Shown in pieces: positions 55,801 through 64,000 of a DNA stretch of 64,000 bases (positions are counted from its first letter, which is position 1; every line of letters starts with the position of its first letter). Position numbers and translations under genes: made by a program. The notes beneath the pieces were generated by a model. It ran no database searches and was not told the origin of the DNA. It worked only from the letters and a program-made list of their open reading frames with translations. The stretch comes from Stomoxys calcitrans (Eukaryota; Arthropoda; Insecta; Diptera; Muscidae): the NCBI RefSeq assembly GCF_963082655.1, contig NC_081552.1, forward strand, positions 68,183,465 through 68,247,464, read 5' to 3'.

Positions 55801-56834
55801 ACTGCTTAACAATGAGCTTTTGACAGTCAATTATTGAAAGTATTTTGCCCGTTTCTTGGGGCGCCAAAATTTTTTAAGCTTTTGCCATAATTTATAATAA
55901 ATATTTAAGTATTCTTTTTGGGCTTTATGTACAATACGCATCACGTATAGCCTACGCTTTGCGTTATGATGTGATTTTTTCGTTCTCTCTTACTCTCCCT
56001 AACTTTTTGCCATGGCTTTTCTTTTTAAATTACCTTTTTGACATTTTGATTAATGAGTTTTGTTTCAAAAGTATTTGCAAATCATTGTTTGAGAGTTCGT
56101 GCGTGCGTGTGTGTATGTGTTTTTATGGTGTCATTTTGAAAAGTTGCAACACATCGAAGTATTGTAGATAAATATAAAAAAAATTACCTTAGATAGAAAC
56201 AAATTCCCGATAAAATACCTAGAAAGAAACTGCTAGAATAGGAACCATAAAGTCTGAAGCTTGACATTTTTGAGGGGTTTTAATTTCAAAAGTAAGAAAC
56301 TGAAAATTAAAGTGTTGCAATTTTTTTTATCCTAAAGGTATATTCTTATATAAAACTAAAATATCCTACATCTTTTGCAAAATTCAAGCTTAATTTTGTG
56401 TAAAACCTCAATGTTCCTGCCATGCTTAAATGTACTGCATAATTTTGGGCTTCATGCAAAATGCTTGATTTTCTAGAAAATCTTAATGCCACAAATCTAC
56501 ACCTTGTTATGCCTTAATGGGTTTCATTGTTTTTGGCTTCATACTGGAACATTATTTAAAGTTAAACTTTCAAGAGTTTTTAATTTTGGCATATTTTGTG
56601 GTGAATTTAAAATATTAATTGGTTTGTTTCTCCTACTTAACCAATTTCCCTTTCTTGTGGTACAACCGCTTTGAAACTTTACATGAAATAAGCTTTCGGT
56701 TCCCTGATAAATAAAAGGGCAGACACATTTTGGACCCTTACTCCAATTTTCAAAAATGCCAGATCTCGAAGATGGGTGCACCGATTTAAGCGAAATTTTA
56801 TATGCCACTTTATGCTACTCCAAAAACACGAAAG
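55801..56834. other. No gene recognised
   Basis: AT-rich, with a GTGCGTGCGTGTGTGTATGTG run near 56098-56120. No convincing frame. Confidence 0.35.
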
Positions 56835-57105
56835 TAGTATAAAATGTTGGTGTCAAATTACTTGGGGGGATGCCCCATCCCAAAACCCAACAGAACGGAC
56901 ATGTTTACCGATTGGGATAATATGGGTATCAAATGAAAGGTATTTAAGAGTAGAGTACGAACTTGGCTTACAAATGTCATCCTATGTGACGGGGGGTCCC
57001 CCACCCCCAAAAACACCACCCAGCAATCACTTTTACCGCTTTGGGCAATATGGGTATCAAATGAAAGGTATTTAAAAGTAGATTACACATCTGACATAAA
57101 AATTT
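56835..57105 (+). repeat. Tandem family T, array 4 (left of LINE insertion)
   Basis: GGGTATCAAATGAAAGGTAT occurs at 56924 and 57050 (126 bp apart), each followed by TAAGAGTAGAGTACGAA-type sequence. Confidence 0.7.
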
Positions 57106-57393
57106 ATTCGTTGGAGCATTTCCTATGTCATTGTCCAGCTTTCGCTGCTAACAGACACCGGTACTTAAGTGGGGACACTATACCAGACATGAACCAACTT
57201 AGGGAAGTGGTATGGAAAACAATTAAGGATTTTGTAAGTAGCACGGAATTCCTCACTTAAAATTTTCTTTTTCGAGGTTACTTTTTTAGTTTTTAGAGCA
57301 CACAACAAGCCGATTACTAGCTTAGGTGTATGTCTATAGTGGGATAGGGCAGATTAATATCTGCACCCTCTTTTCAACCTAACCTTACCTGAT
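57106..57393 (+). mobile_element. LINE A, 3' end only
   Basis: A severely 5'-truncated copy: LEHFLCHCPAFAANRHRYL, GDTIPDMNQLREVVWKTIKD, FVSSTEFLT and then the 3' UTR ending ATATCTGCACCCTCTTTTCAACCTAACCTTACC. Family T units flank it on both sides in the same orientation, so it is a later insertion into that array. The tail is the same AACCTAACC type as at 35776 and 61447. Confidence 0.85.
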
Positions 57394-58440
57394 GTCTGGC
57401 GGCTCTCCCCACCCCCCGAAACCTCCCAGCAGGACATATTTACCGATCAGGACAGTATAGGATTTAAATGAAAGGTATTTGAGAGTTAAATACGAATATG
57501 ATATTAAAAATTGGCCCAAAATCGCCCCTAAAGTACCGCAAAAAATCAAAGTGGACCGATCGGGACAATATGAGACTCAAATGAAAAGTTTTCGGGAGTA
57601 ACGTATGGATATGAAATTTAAAATTGGGTCCCAGTATCTAGATAACCGCCCTAAGCCCAAATCCGCCCCAAAAGTATCGCCAAAAATCAAAGTGAACCGA
57701 TCGGGACAGTATGAAACTCAAATGAAAATTTTTCGGGAGTAAAGTATGAATATGATATTTAAATTTGGGTCCAAGTACCTAGATAACCGCCCCAAAAGTA
57801 CTGCCAAAAATCAAAGTGGACCGATCGGGACAATATGGAACTCAAATGAAAGGTTTTCGGGAGTAGAATGCGAATATGATGTCAAAAATGGGATCAAAAT
57901 ACCTAAGGTCTACTTTTGATTTTGGGCGGTACTCTTGGGGTATCCGCCCAAAATCAAAAGTAGACCGATCGGGACAATATGGAACTCAAATGTAAGGTAT
58001 TTGGGATTAGAGTATGAATATGATACTTAAAATTGGGTCCAAGTACCTAGGGCGCTGCCTCAAACCCAAAAGCGCACCAAAAGTACCGCCCAAAATCATA
58101 AGTGGATCTATCGGGGCAATATGGGACTCCAATGAGAGGCATTCGAGAGTAGAGTACAAATATGATTATTAAATCTTAATAATTGGCTGTTATTACCTAG
58201 GGGCCGCCCCAAAACCGTCCCAAGTGGACATATTAGACGAACGCGATAATATGGGACTCAAATAAAAGGAATTCCGGAGTAGATTACGAATATGGTATTA
58301 AAAATGAGGTTCAAGTGATAGGAGGTTGCCTACCCCTTAAAACATCTTGTATTGTGAATATTTGTCAATCACGGCCATACGAGGTTCAATAAAAGGTATT
58401 TGGTAGTAGATAAACAAATTGTACTAGGGAGATATATATG
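57394..58440 (+). repeat. Tandem family T, array 5
   Basis: At least seven units; the CAATATGGGACTCAAATGAA element starts near 57450, 57563, 57710, 57832, 57975, 58118 and 58246. Unit length therefore varies between about 113 and 147 bp. Each has ACCGATCGGGA before it and TTTTCGGGAGTAGA-type sequence after it. Confidence 0.75.
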
Positions 58441-59792
58441 GTAGTAAGCAAGAAACTAATTTATCGCGTGGTGCTAATGAAGGCGAAGCAGAGCGTTCTG
58501 TGGGTACAGCTAGAACATATAAATATATATTTTAATTTTTCGTATCTTTTTGGACTTCGGAATGTACTAATATTAATATTATGATATATTTATTTCTCTT
58601 TTTTCCATCAAAATAGAAAGGATGCAAAGAAGTGTAATTTTTTGCGAAAAAAGTTCCTATTTAACGAAAAATTATAATAAAATCTGTCACAGGAAACTTT
58701 TTGAAAAAAATGTTTTCTCTGTATTATTCTGCAAAGTCGGAGCAATCCATAAAAATAGTTTTCCAATCTAAGTTAGTAACATACACCCAATACAAACACG
58801 TAAATATTCGCCATTGCGAAAACGCAATAAATGTCTAAAATGGGTTAAGAATGTGGTATTTACAATTTAAGTAAAAAGTAGTTTCAACTTACTTATCGCT
58901 GATTGAGCTCGGGAATGTAATGAAATTTAATATGAAACAAAAATAAAAGGAATAAAACGTAACTTAAATCTAATGATACATTTAAGAGTCTTTACCTAAC
59001 AAAGCACAATTCTTATTCATGCATAAAAATTTCTAGCATAGTTTTAGACTTAATGTGGTAGAATAATTTAACATTTTTGTGGTTTCCAAACAGTTAAGTT
59101 ATGTCGAAAATTATTTAAGTCGTAATCATCTCCTCTCTATCTTTGACCAAAGATAGAGAGATTTCCTTTGTCTATGCTTTGAGTCAATAATGTTATTATT
59201 CCATACTGTAACATAACTGTAAAATTCCTTGCATACTTTTGGGTTTACTTGAATTTTTTGAAATTTTTAGCATTCGTTAAGCCAATTTATTGAAACTCCT
59301 TTAACTCTATCTCTCTTCTGCCTCTTTTGATGGAAATCAATTACCACCCCCCATTTAATTTACTTTCAATAAACTCTTATGTCAACCTTTTATTTTTATG
59401 CCATACAATGGCGATCCTTATAGATTTAATTCTCCACCTCCTTAGTACTAAGTGTCTTCTTTGTATGTGATTTGCAGACAAAAGGCATAACAAATGTTGT
59501 GAATTGTTCTTTTGGTCCATTGCCAATTGCAGCGGATATTTTTGGTAGCACAGTGGTTTAGGAAAACTACAATGAAAGTTTGGCCGGATAAAAAAACAAC
59601 AAATAGAAACGTACTATGTACGGCCATGTCGAATCTTAGGAGGCCACCACCATGGGCTCTGCTGAAAATTGATACAAATGAACTAAGTTGAAGGGCACAT
59701 GTATAGTTTAAGTACAACATTTCTAACAAATGTACCAGGGGCAGCAGAAGACTAATCGGGATATCGGTTTCTATGGGAGCTATATCAAGCTG
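58441..59792. other. Non-repeat stretch, no gene recognised
   Basis: About 1.35 kb with no assigned repeat. It contains the perfect hairpin listed next. The minus-strand frame at 59448-59729 (93 codons) has no recognisable motif. Confidence 0.35.
59133..59160. repeat. Perfect 12-bp hairpin
   Basis: CTCTCTATCTTT, a GACC loop, then AAAGATAGAGAG. It lies in sequence without other repeats. Function unknown. Confidence 0.85.
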
Positions 59793-59910
59793 GAGGCCAC
59801 CGTAGCAGAGTGGTTAGCATGTCCGCCTATAACGCTAAATTCCAGGATTCGAATCCTGGCGAAAACGTCAGAAAAACATTTTCAGCTGTTGTTATCCCCT
59901 CCTATTCTTG
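59793..59910 (+). mobile_element. tRNA-derived SINE, copy 5 (head only)
   Basis: GAGGCCACCGTAGCAGAGTG, GTTAGCATGTCCGCCTATAA and a B box GGATTCGAATCC (59845-59856), then TTTTCAGCTGTTGTTATCCC. The body stops near 59910. The tRNA-like head is a SINE part, not a functional tRNA gene: the body follows it directly and the acceptor stem does not close. Confidence 0.75.
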
Positions 59911-60069
59911 TTTAAATCGTTGAGTGGAGCGGATGTTTTGTTATTTTGCTCCGCAAGAATTTTCTGTTTCTGCTTGTCCCTGTTCCTTAAAATTGCATTC
60001 GCAAGGATATTTTGTTAATCGTAATACAATAGATTGTTGTTTTCGGAAAAAAATTTAAGTCGCATGTGA

Positions 60070-60185
60070 TTTTGTTTATTCACAATTCCATGCAACCTAT
60101 ATCAACAAGAAGCATTAGACTGGCTAGCTATACTCGTTCGAAAGTTAGACATACTTCGCCAGATGGACTTAAAACGTCATGACGG
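60070..60185 (+). repeat. P1 3' fragment
   Basis: GACTGGCTAGCTATACTCGT and AGATGGACTTAAAACGTCAT match the part of P1 just before its 3' hairpin. Confidence 0.45.
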
Positions 60186-60195
60186 TTAAAAATTT

Positions 60196-61447
60196 TTACA
60201 TGTTTAATTAACATCGAGGAGGCCTTTAACAATGTTCTAACTGATGCACTGATCCAATCTTTAGGCCAGTACCACCCGGGTCCTTAGAGACTGGATAAAC
60301 TATATGCTAAAGAACAGGTGTATAAGTTGTGGGATTCATGACATAAATATAAGGGAGAAAATGGCACAGGACACGCGACAAGGATGACACCATAAATAAT
60401 AAATTACGGATGCTGACTGAGGAGAAATTTGAAACCGTCTACGCAGACCATGTTGTAATACTTCTAAGGAGTAGGGATCCGAATCAACTATTTAGAAGTG
60501 CCGAAAAGACCTAACAGTCTCAATGGTAACCCAGATAAGACTAAAATCTGCCTGTTTACGAAGAGAGAGAAGTTGAGCCAATTGGTCACACCACATTTCC
60601 TCAATAGAACGCGTTCGATATCTGACAAGTTCAAATATTTAGAAGTGATCTTGGACAGGTAACTGAACTGGAAGTGTCACATTAAGGAGCGTACCGAGAA
60701 GGCTCATAAATGTTTAGCACTTCGCAGCGTGATTAGACCAAACTTACTTACGCCTCAGTAATTTGGTAGACTGCGATGGAGAAAAAGTGCAACGTTAGGA
60801 TAATACAACACGTTTAGAGAACATGTTGTCTTGGCATAGGCTGAGCTATGAGGACCACGCCCACTAGGGCGCTGGAGACTATTCTAAATATCCGAATCAT
60901 AGACATACAAGTTAAATGTGAGGCAGCCACTGCCTTTATGAGACTAAAGGCGAAGAGAGAATGGATAGAGGATAGGAGCAGCTCATACCATCGCGGTTTA
61001 ATCGAGGCGACGCGATACTTGAGGTCGAGAACCCAAGTATTACCATTTGGAAGACGATGTTACACGGATGGATCAAAGTTAGAGGACAGAGTGGGCCTGG
61101 TGCTTACATTGAGATCCCATTTACCGAGATCTGTTTTAGACTGTCTGAACATAACGGGCGATCACGGAATGCGTGAGATGGTGTGGTGTTAACGCGAGTA
61201 CGTCGAGTATGAACATCTTTATGGACAGACACCGGGTGACCTGGAGACACAATGCCAGACATGAACCACCTTAGGGGCGTGGCATGGAAAACAATATATA
61301 ATTTTGTGAGTAGCACGCAATTCCTATCTTTTTCGAGGTCATTTCTTTTAGTATTTAGAGCTCATAACAAGCAGATTACATGTTTTGGTGTATGTCCATA
61401 GTGGCATGGGGCGGTTTAATATTCATACCCTCTTTTCAACCTAACCT
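60196..61447 (+). mobile_element. LINE A, RT to 3' end with internal deletions
   Basis: RT motif A scrap (IEEAFNNV), FETVYADHVVILLRSRDPNQ where the catalytic YADD has become YADH (near 60438-60450), and KTKICLFTKREKLSQLVTPH. Then LNWKCHIKERTEKAHKCLAL, EWIEDRSSSYHRGLIEATRY and the RNase H start CYTDGSKLEDRVGLVL (61045-61105). Most of RNase H is deleted: the sequence jumps from the second motif region to the C-terminal tail near 61215. It ends CATACCCTCTTTTCAACCTAACCTAAGG. Frameshifts occur throughout. Confidence 0.85.
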
Positions 61448-61769
61448 AAGGAAAATTACAATAAACATATTCATTAGGCGGTTGAGGGTCTGAGTCTGTT
61501 TCCAGTGGGTCGACAGTTCTAGAGCCTGGAAGAAGACCTAGAATGGACTCCAAGGACCCAACAGCTGCGGTGGTGCATCAGGCAGTAGTATGTTGTCCAC
61601 TGCTGAGACCCACGACGGGAAGAGCGGCTGCGCCAGGCTCCACTAGCCGACACATGACTAGTCAGCAAGGGCTTTCGACGACGAGTCTTCAGGACAAGGT
61701 CGAACCTATTATATCTTTGCATGTCTGTAATTTGCCCAGGCCATCGGCCTTCTCTGACAAACCAACACT

Positions 61770-62900
61770 CTCTTAAAGAGGATAGGATAATAAAAGGTTT
61801 ATTGAGAAGCTTGGTGCGAAATATCCCAAAACTCTCACCGAAAAGGAGAGAGGCCCCCTTAATAAAACTCGGAGATTCACTACACAAGATACACCAAAGA
61901 CTACATGTTTAGATTCGGAAACGGCACCGTACTCACCTTGAGGGCATACCATCCCCCAAAGAACTTAGGCGAACCATAGTAATATGGGTCATCTTTCCTA
62001 AAGTCACTAAGGACTGCTTGGTGATGGTACTTGTCGACAAGGGAGAAGAACAGGGCTGCATACCTAGGAACAATTGGAGTGGGCTAAACAACTAAATTTC
62101 CCCATGAACATTCCATTAAGGAACAGGGGATACGACTCTCATATCAATGAGTGCAGTCCCAACAAAGGAAAGAACAAAATTTAAACTCAATTGGTAGAGA
62201 ATGACAGGATACCATACAAATGTAGCCAGCATTAGTAAGGGGATAACCACCGGTGAAAATTTTTTGATGTTCACGCCGGGATAGTCTATGGACTGTCATC
62301 TTGTTACTCCGATGTTATTGCGGAATTGCCTGGGCCTTCTCCAGTTTGTGACGATGCAGGTTGGTACCGAAACAAACAAGTTGCATTCAGAGATTAATGC
62401 TCGATTGAAATGTATTGCTGCGTCCTAAAAAATATTCGCAAGATCCGGTCAGGCGCAGCACTGGAATTAGTCAAGAAGGAAGAAATTCCCTCTCGACCAA
62501 TGAGAAACGCTTGAATACCAAGGATTCCTTCAGAACATGAATACACACTTGGATGACTAAGACATTGTAATTCCAATCTTTCAACCACCGACTAGAAAAT
62601 TAGTAGATTGGACAAGGCTGATAGCGATCGGAGATATGCAGTATTCTTACTAAACTCCGGCAGTCTCGCAGACCTCACCAACTTTGAAATATTGAAATTG
62701 AAACTGAAGGTCTATACAAGCGGTGGGGTTGTGGAATCAGATGACTCAGCAGTTGTTGCTGAATACTTGTCTGTTCAACTATCGACAACATCTTTAAACT
62801 CTGGCGTATTGAAGGAGACTGAAATCCTACTGCCACGATCAAAAAAGAAGGCGAAGGCGTCTAAACGGGACCCGACAAGCTCTGTGTAGGTGGGACGTCT
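61770..62900 (+). pseudogene. LINE B ORF1 remnant, split by a SINE
   Basis: RFIEKLGAKYPKTLTEKERG near 61796, then VIFPKVTKDCLVMVLVDKGE and EEQGCIPRNNWSGLNN up to 62090. After the SINE come DVIAELPGPSPVCDDAGWYR (62310-62370), VKKEEIPSRPMRN, DKADSDRRYAVFLLNSGSLA (62608 on) and LKLKLKVYTSGGVVESDDSA, then a basic tail (PRSKKKAKASKRDPTSSV). The order and wording follow ORF1 of LOA-like fly LINEs. Several stops and shifts; the frame 62608-62889 is open. Confidence 0.65.
62094..62283 (-). mobile_element. tRNA-derived SINE, copy 6, inside LINE B ORF1
   Basis: AAATTTCCCCATGAACATTC, CATTAAGGAACAGGGGATAC, TATCAATGAGTGCAGTCC and GGGGATAACCACCGGTGAAA match the SINE in reverse. It is truncated at the B box, so the A box is gone. 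It divides two ORF1 segments that are contiguous in the protein family. Confidence 0.78.
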
Positions 62901-64000
62901 GGTGGGTTTGGGCTCAAGGTGTGCGCCAGCGAGGATGTACGGAATCCAAAAAGTACTTCAAGGAGTAAGGAAACTCATGGTCCATTATTGTGGAGCAGCA
63001 TCGGCGGCACTAAAGATCCTTTTCTTGGCAGGAGGATTTGACGAGGTTTTTTCCAGGAACTATGGGTGTGTGGAGGAATGGTTTAAGCACCAGCATTTGT
63101 TGGTCTAAGGAAGAGTTGCAGAAAGATCTTCAACAGGGGGAAAGCCACAAGGGTACCACATTATTGGGACGTGGGATGAATGGAATTCTGCAGCTCCATG
63201 GAGGATACATCTGAGGCCTCTATGCTAAGGAAGATCCTATTGCGAAATCTATCACTGCGGGATATATTCCGAAGTCAGAGTGTATGGACAATGTCTAGTA
63301 TGAAAACACTAAAAATACTTATTGATACACATTTCCGGGTGGGTTGTCACTGACATGTATTCGTCGGAGGTTGTTTTGCTTATGGGGTAAACCCTTTGGG
63401 CGATAAATATTTTTGAATCCTTTAAATCGCCAGGTCCAGCTGATATATTACAGTTGGGTCCGACTGGATCCTTGGCTTAGAAAGATATACTCTGATGGTA
63501 TCAGCATGGCGTATATACCTGTGGGATGGACGGACACCTTGGTAATTTTCATTCCAAAAGAAAAATCTTATTACACGAAGGCGAACGATTTTCGTCCTAT
63601 TAGTCTGTCAGCCTGAGGACTTTAAGGAGACTAATAGAAGCATATCTTAGGGACAGTTCTTTCAGTATTGTGGCTAGACAAATTGCTGCGACCACCGCTT
63701 TGAGGTTAAGGGAGCTATCTCTTTGGTCATGCGGCGACTACGGACAGTGTGTTATCCTTGGTACAATGCCCGATGTTCCAGCCTATGTGAATTACACATT
63801 GCCGGAGCCACTTTTTGATAAAAGTACTGTAAAAGTAATATCCCTGATAATAGAAGTTACATAGACTTCGACATGGATGGTTCCAAACAAGACAACCAGG
63901 TGGGCTTTGGGGTGTATTCTGAAGAACGAGGACTAGTCATATCAAGAAGGTTATCCGACCTCTAGAGTGTGTATCAAGCGGAGATCTTTACTATTGAAAA
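62890..64000 (+). pseudogene. LINE B ORF2 remnant (endonuclease start, RT, RNase H start)
   Basis: HYCGAASAALKILFLAGGFD at 62980-63040 resembles the start of an AP endonuclease (HCRAASAAL-type). A deletion leads to FCSSMEDTSEASMLRKILLR and TLKILIDTHFRVGCH, the linker before RT (63190-63350). RT then shows SPGPADILQLGP, MAYIPVGWTDTLVIFIPKEK and KANDFRPISLS (63430-63615). Another deletion joins to ILGTMPDVPAYVNYTLPEPL (63750-63810) and the RNase H start DFDMDGSKQDNQVGFGVYSE, where TDGS has become MDGS. The frames are broken and it is cut by the window end. Confidence 0.72.

Larger units (their letters stand above)
61500..64000 (+). mobile_element. LINE B (RNase H type), 5' part, runs off the window
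   Basis: A second RNase H-bearing LINE family in the order ORF1, start of endonuclease, RT and start of RNase H, heavily deleted. It holds a SINE at 62094-62283. It differs from family A in RNase H (DMDGSKQDNQVGFGVYSEER) and RT (DTLVIFIPKEKSYYTKANDF). It continues beyond 64000. Confidence 0.7.

Noticed and set aside
59793..59865. tRNA gene
   Set aside because: The A and B boxes are present, but the sequence continues into the SINE body and no closing acceptor stem was seen. The same holds at 492 and 26801.

Overview
The window looks like non-genic, repeat-dominated nuclear DNA of a higher fly. A calyptrate or muscid-like dipteran is my inference, from the overall style of the repeats and the mix of copia, CR1-like and RNase H-bearing LINE, Tc1/mariner and tRNA-SINE families. 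I found no convincing exon of a host gene, no rRNA or functional tRNA gene, no CRISPR array and no bacterial-type operon. The base composition is AT-rich. Nearly every long open frame is either a transposon protein or an accidental frame through a tandem repeat.

Layout. 0-1.5 kb: a DNA element with 13-bp terminal inverted repeats, split by a tRNA-derived SINE. 2-5.3 kb: elements built on a 153-bp tandem unit (here called family P1), one of them complete at both ends. 5.8-6.7 kb: an internally deleted Tc1/mariner transposase gene. 9-13.6 kb: a LINE scrap and more 153-bp-unit elements (P1, P3). 14.3, 16.8 and 43.7 kb: three copies of one TA-flanked MITE. 15.5-22.7 kb: families P2, P3 and a second tandem family (T), with dispersed repeat D2. 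22.9-26.5 kb: a decayed copia on the minus strand. 26.7-28 kb: a SINE plus a 481-bp tandem duplication. 28.7-34.3 kb: a mosaic of RNase H-type LINE pieces (families A and C), a SINE, repeat D1 and a smaller insertion. 35.4-37.2 kb: a P2 element split by LINE A. 39.5-42.2 kb: a LINE A piece, then a second copia split by a foldback element. 42.2-45.4 kb: P1, T and P2. 45.4-50.4 kb: a nearly full-length CR1-like LINE with an open 941-codon ORF2, the only long intact gene. 51-58.4 kb: T, P1 and P2 copies, one split by a LINE A 3' end. 59.8-64 kb: a SINE, LINE A, and the 5' part of LINE B, which holds a SINE inside its ORF1.

How the parts relate. The window is a stratified record of nested insertions. 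LINE A and the MITE sit inside older P-family and T-family repeats, and SINEs sit inside a DNA element and inside LINE B. The most notable structural pattern is that three otherwise different families (P1, P2, P3) share one plan: a GC-rich palindrome near the 5' end, a subterminal inverted repeat of the type ATACCCTCCACCAT, an internal array with a ~153-bp period, and in P1 and P2 a 3' hairpin. This resembles the non-autonomous Helentron/DINE-1 class, but that link is a hypothesis. I see no clearly new enzymatic or defence system here.
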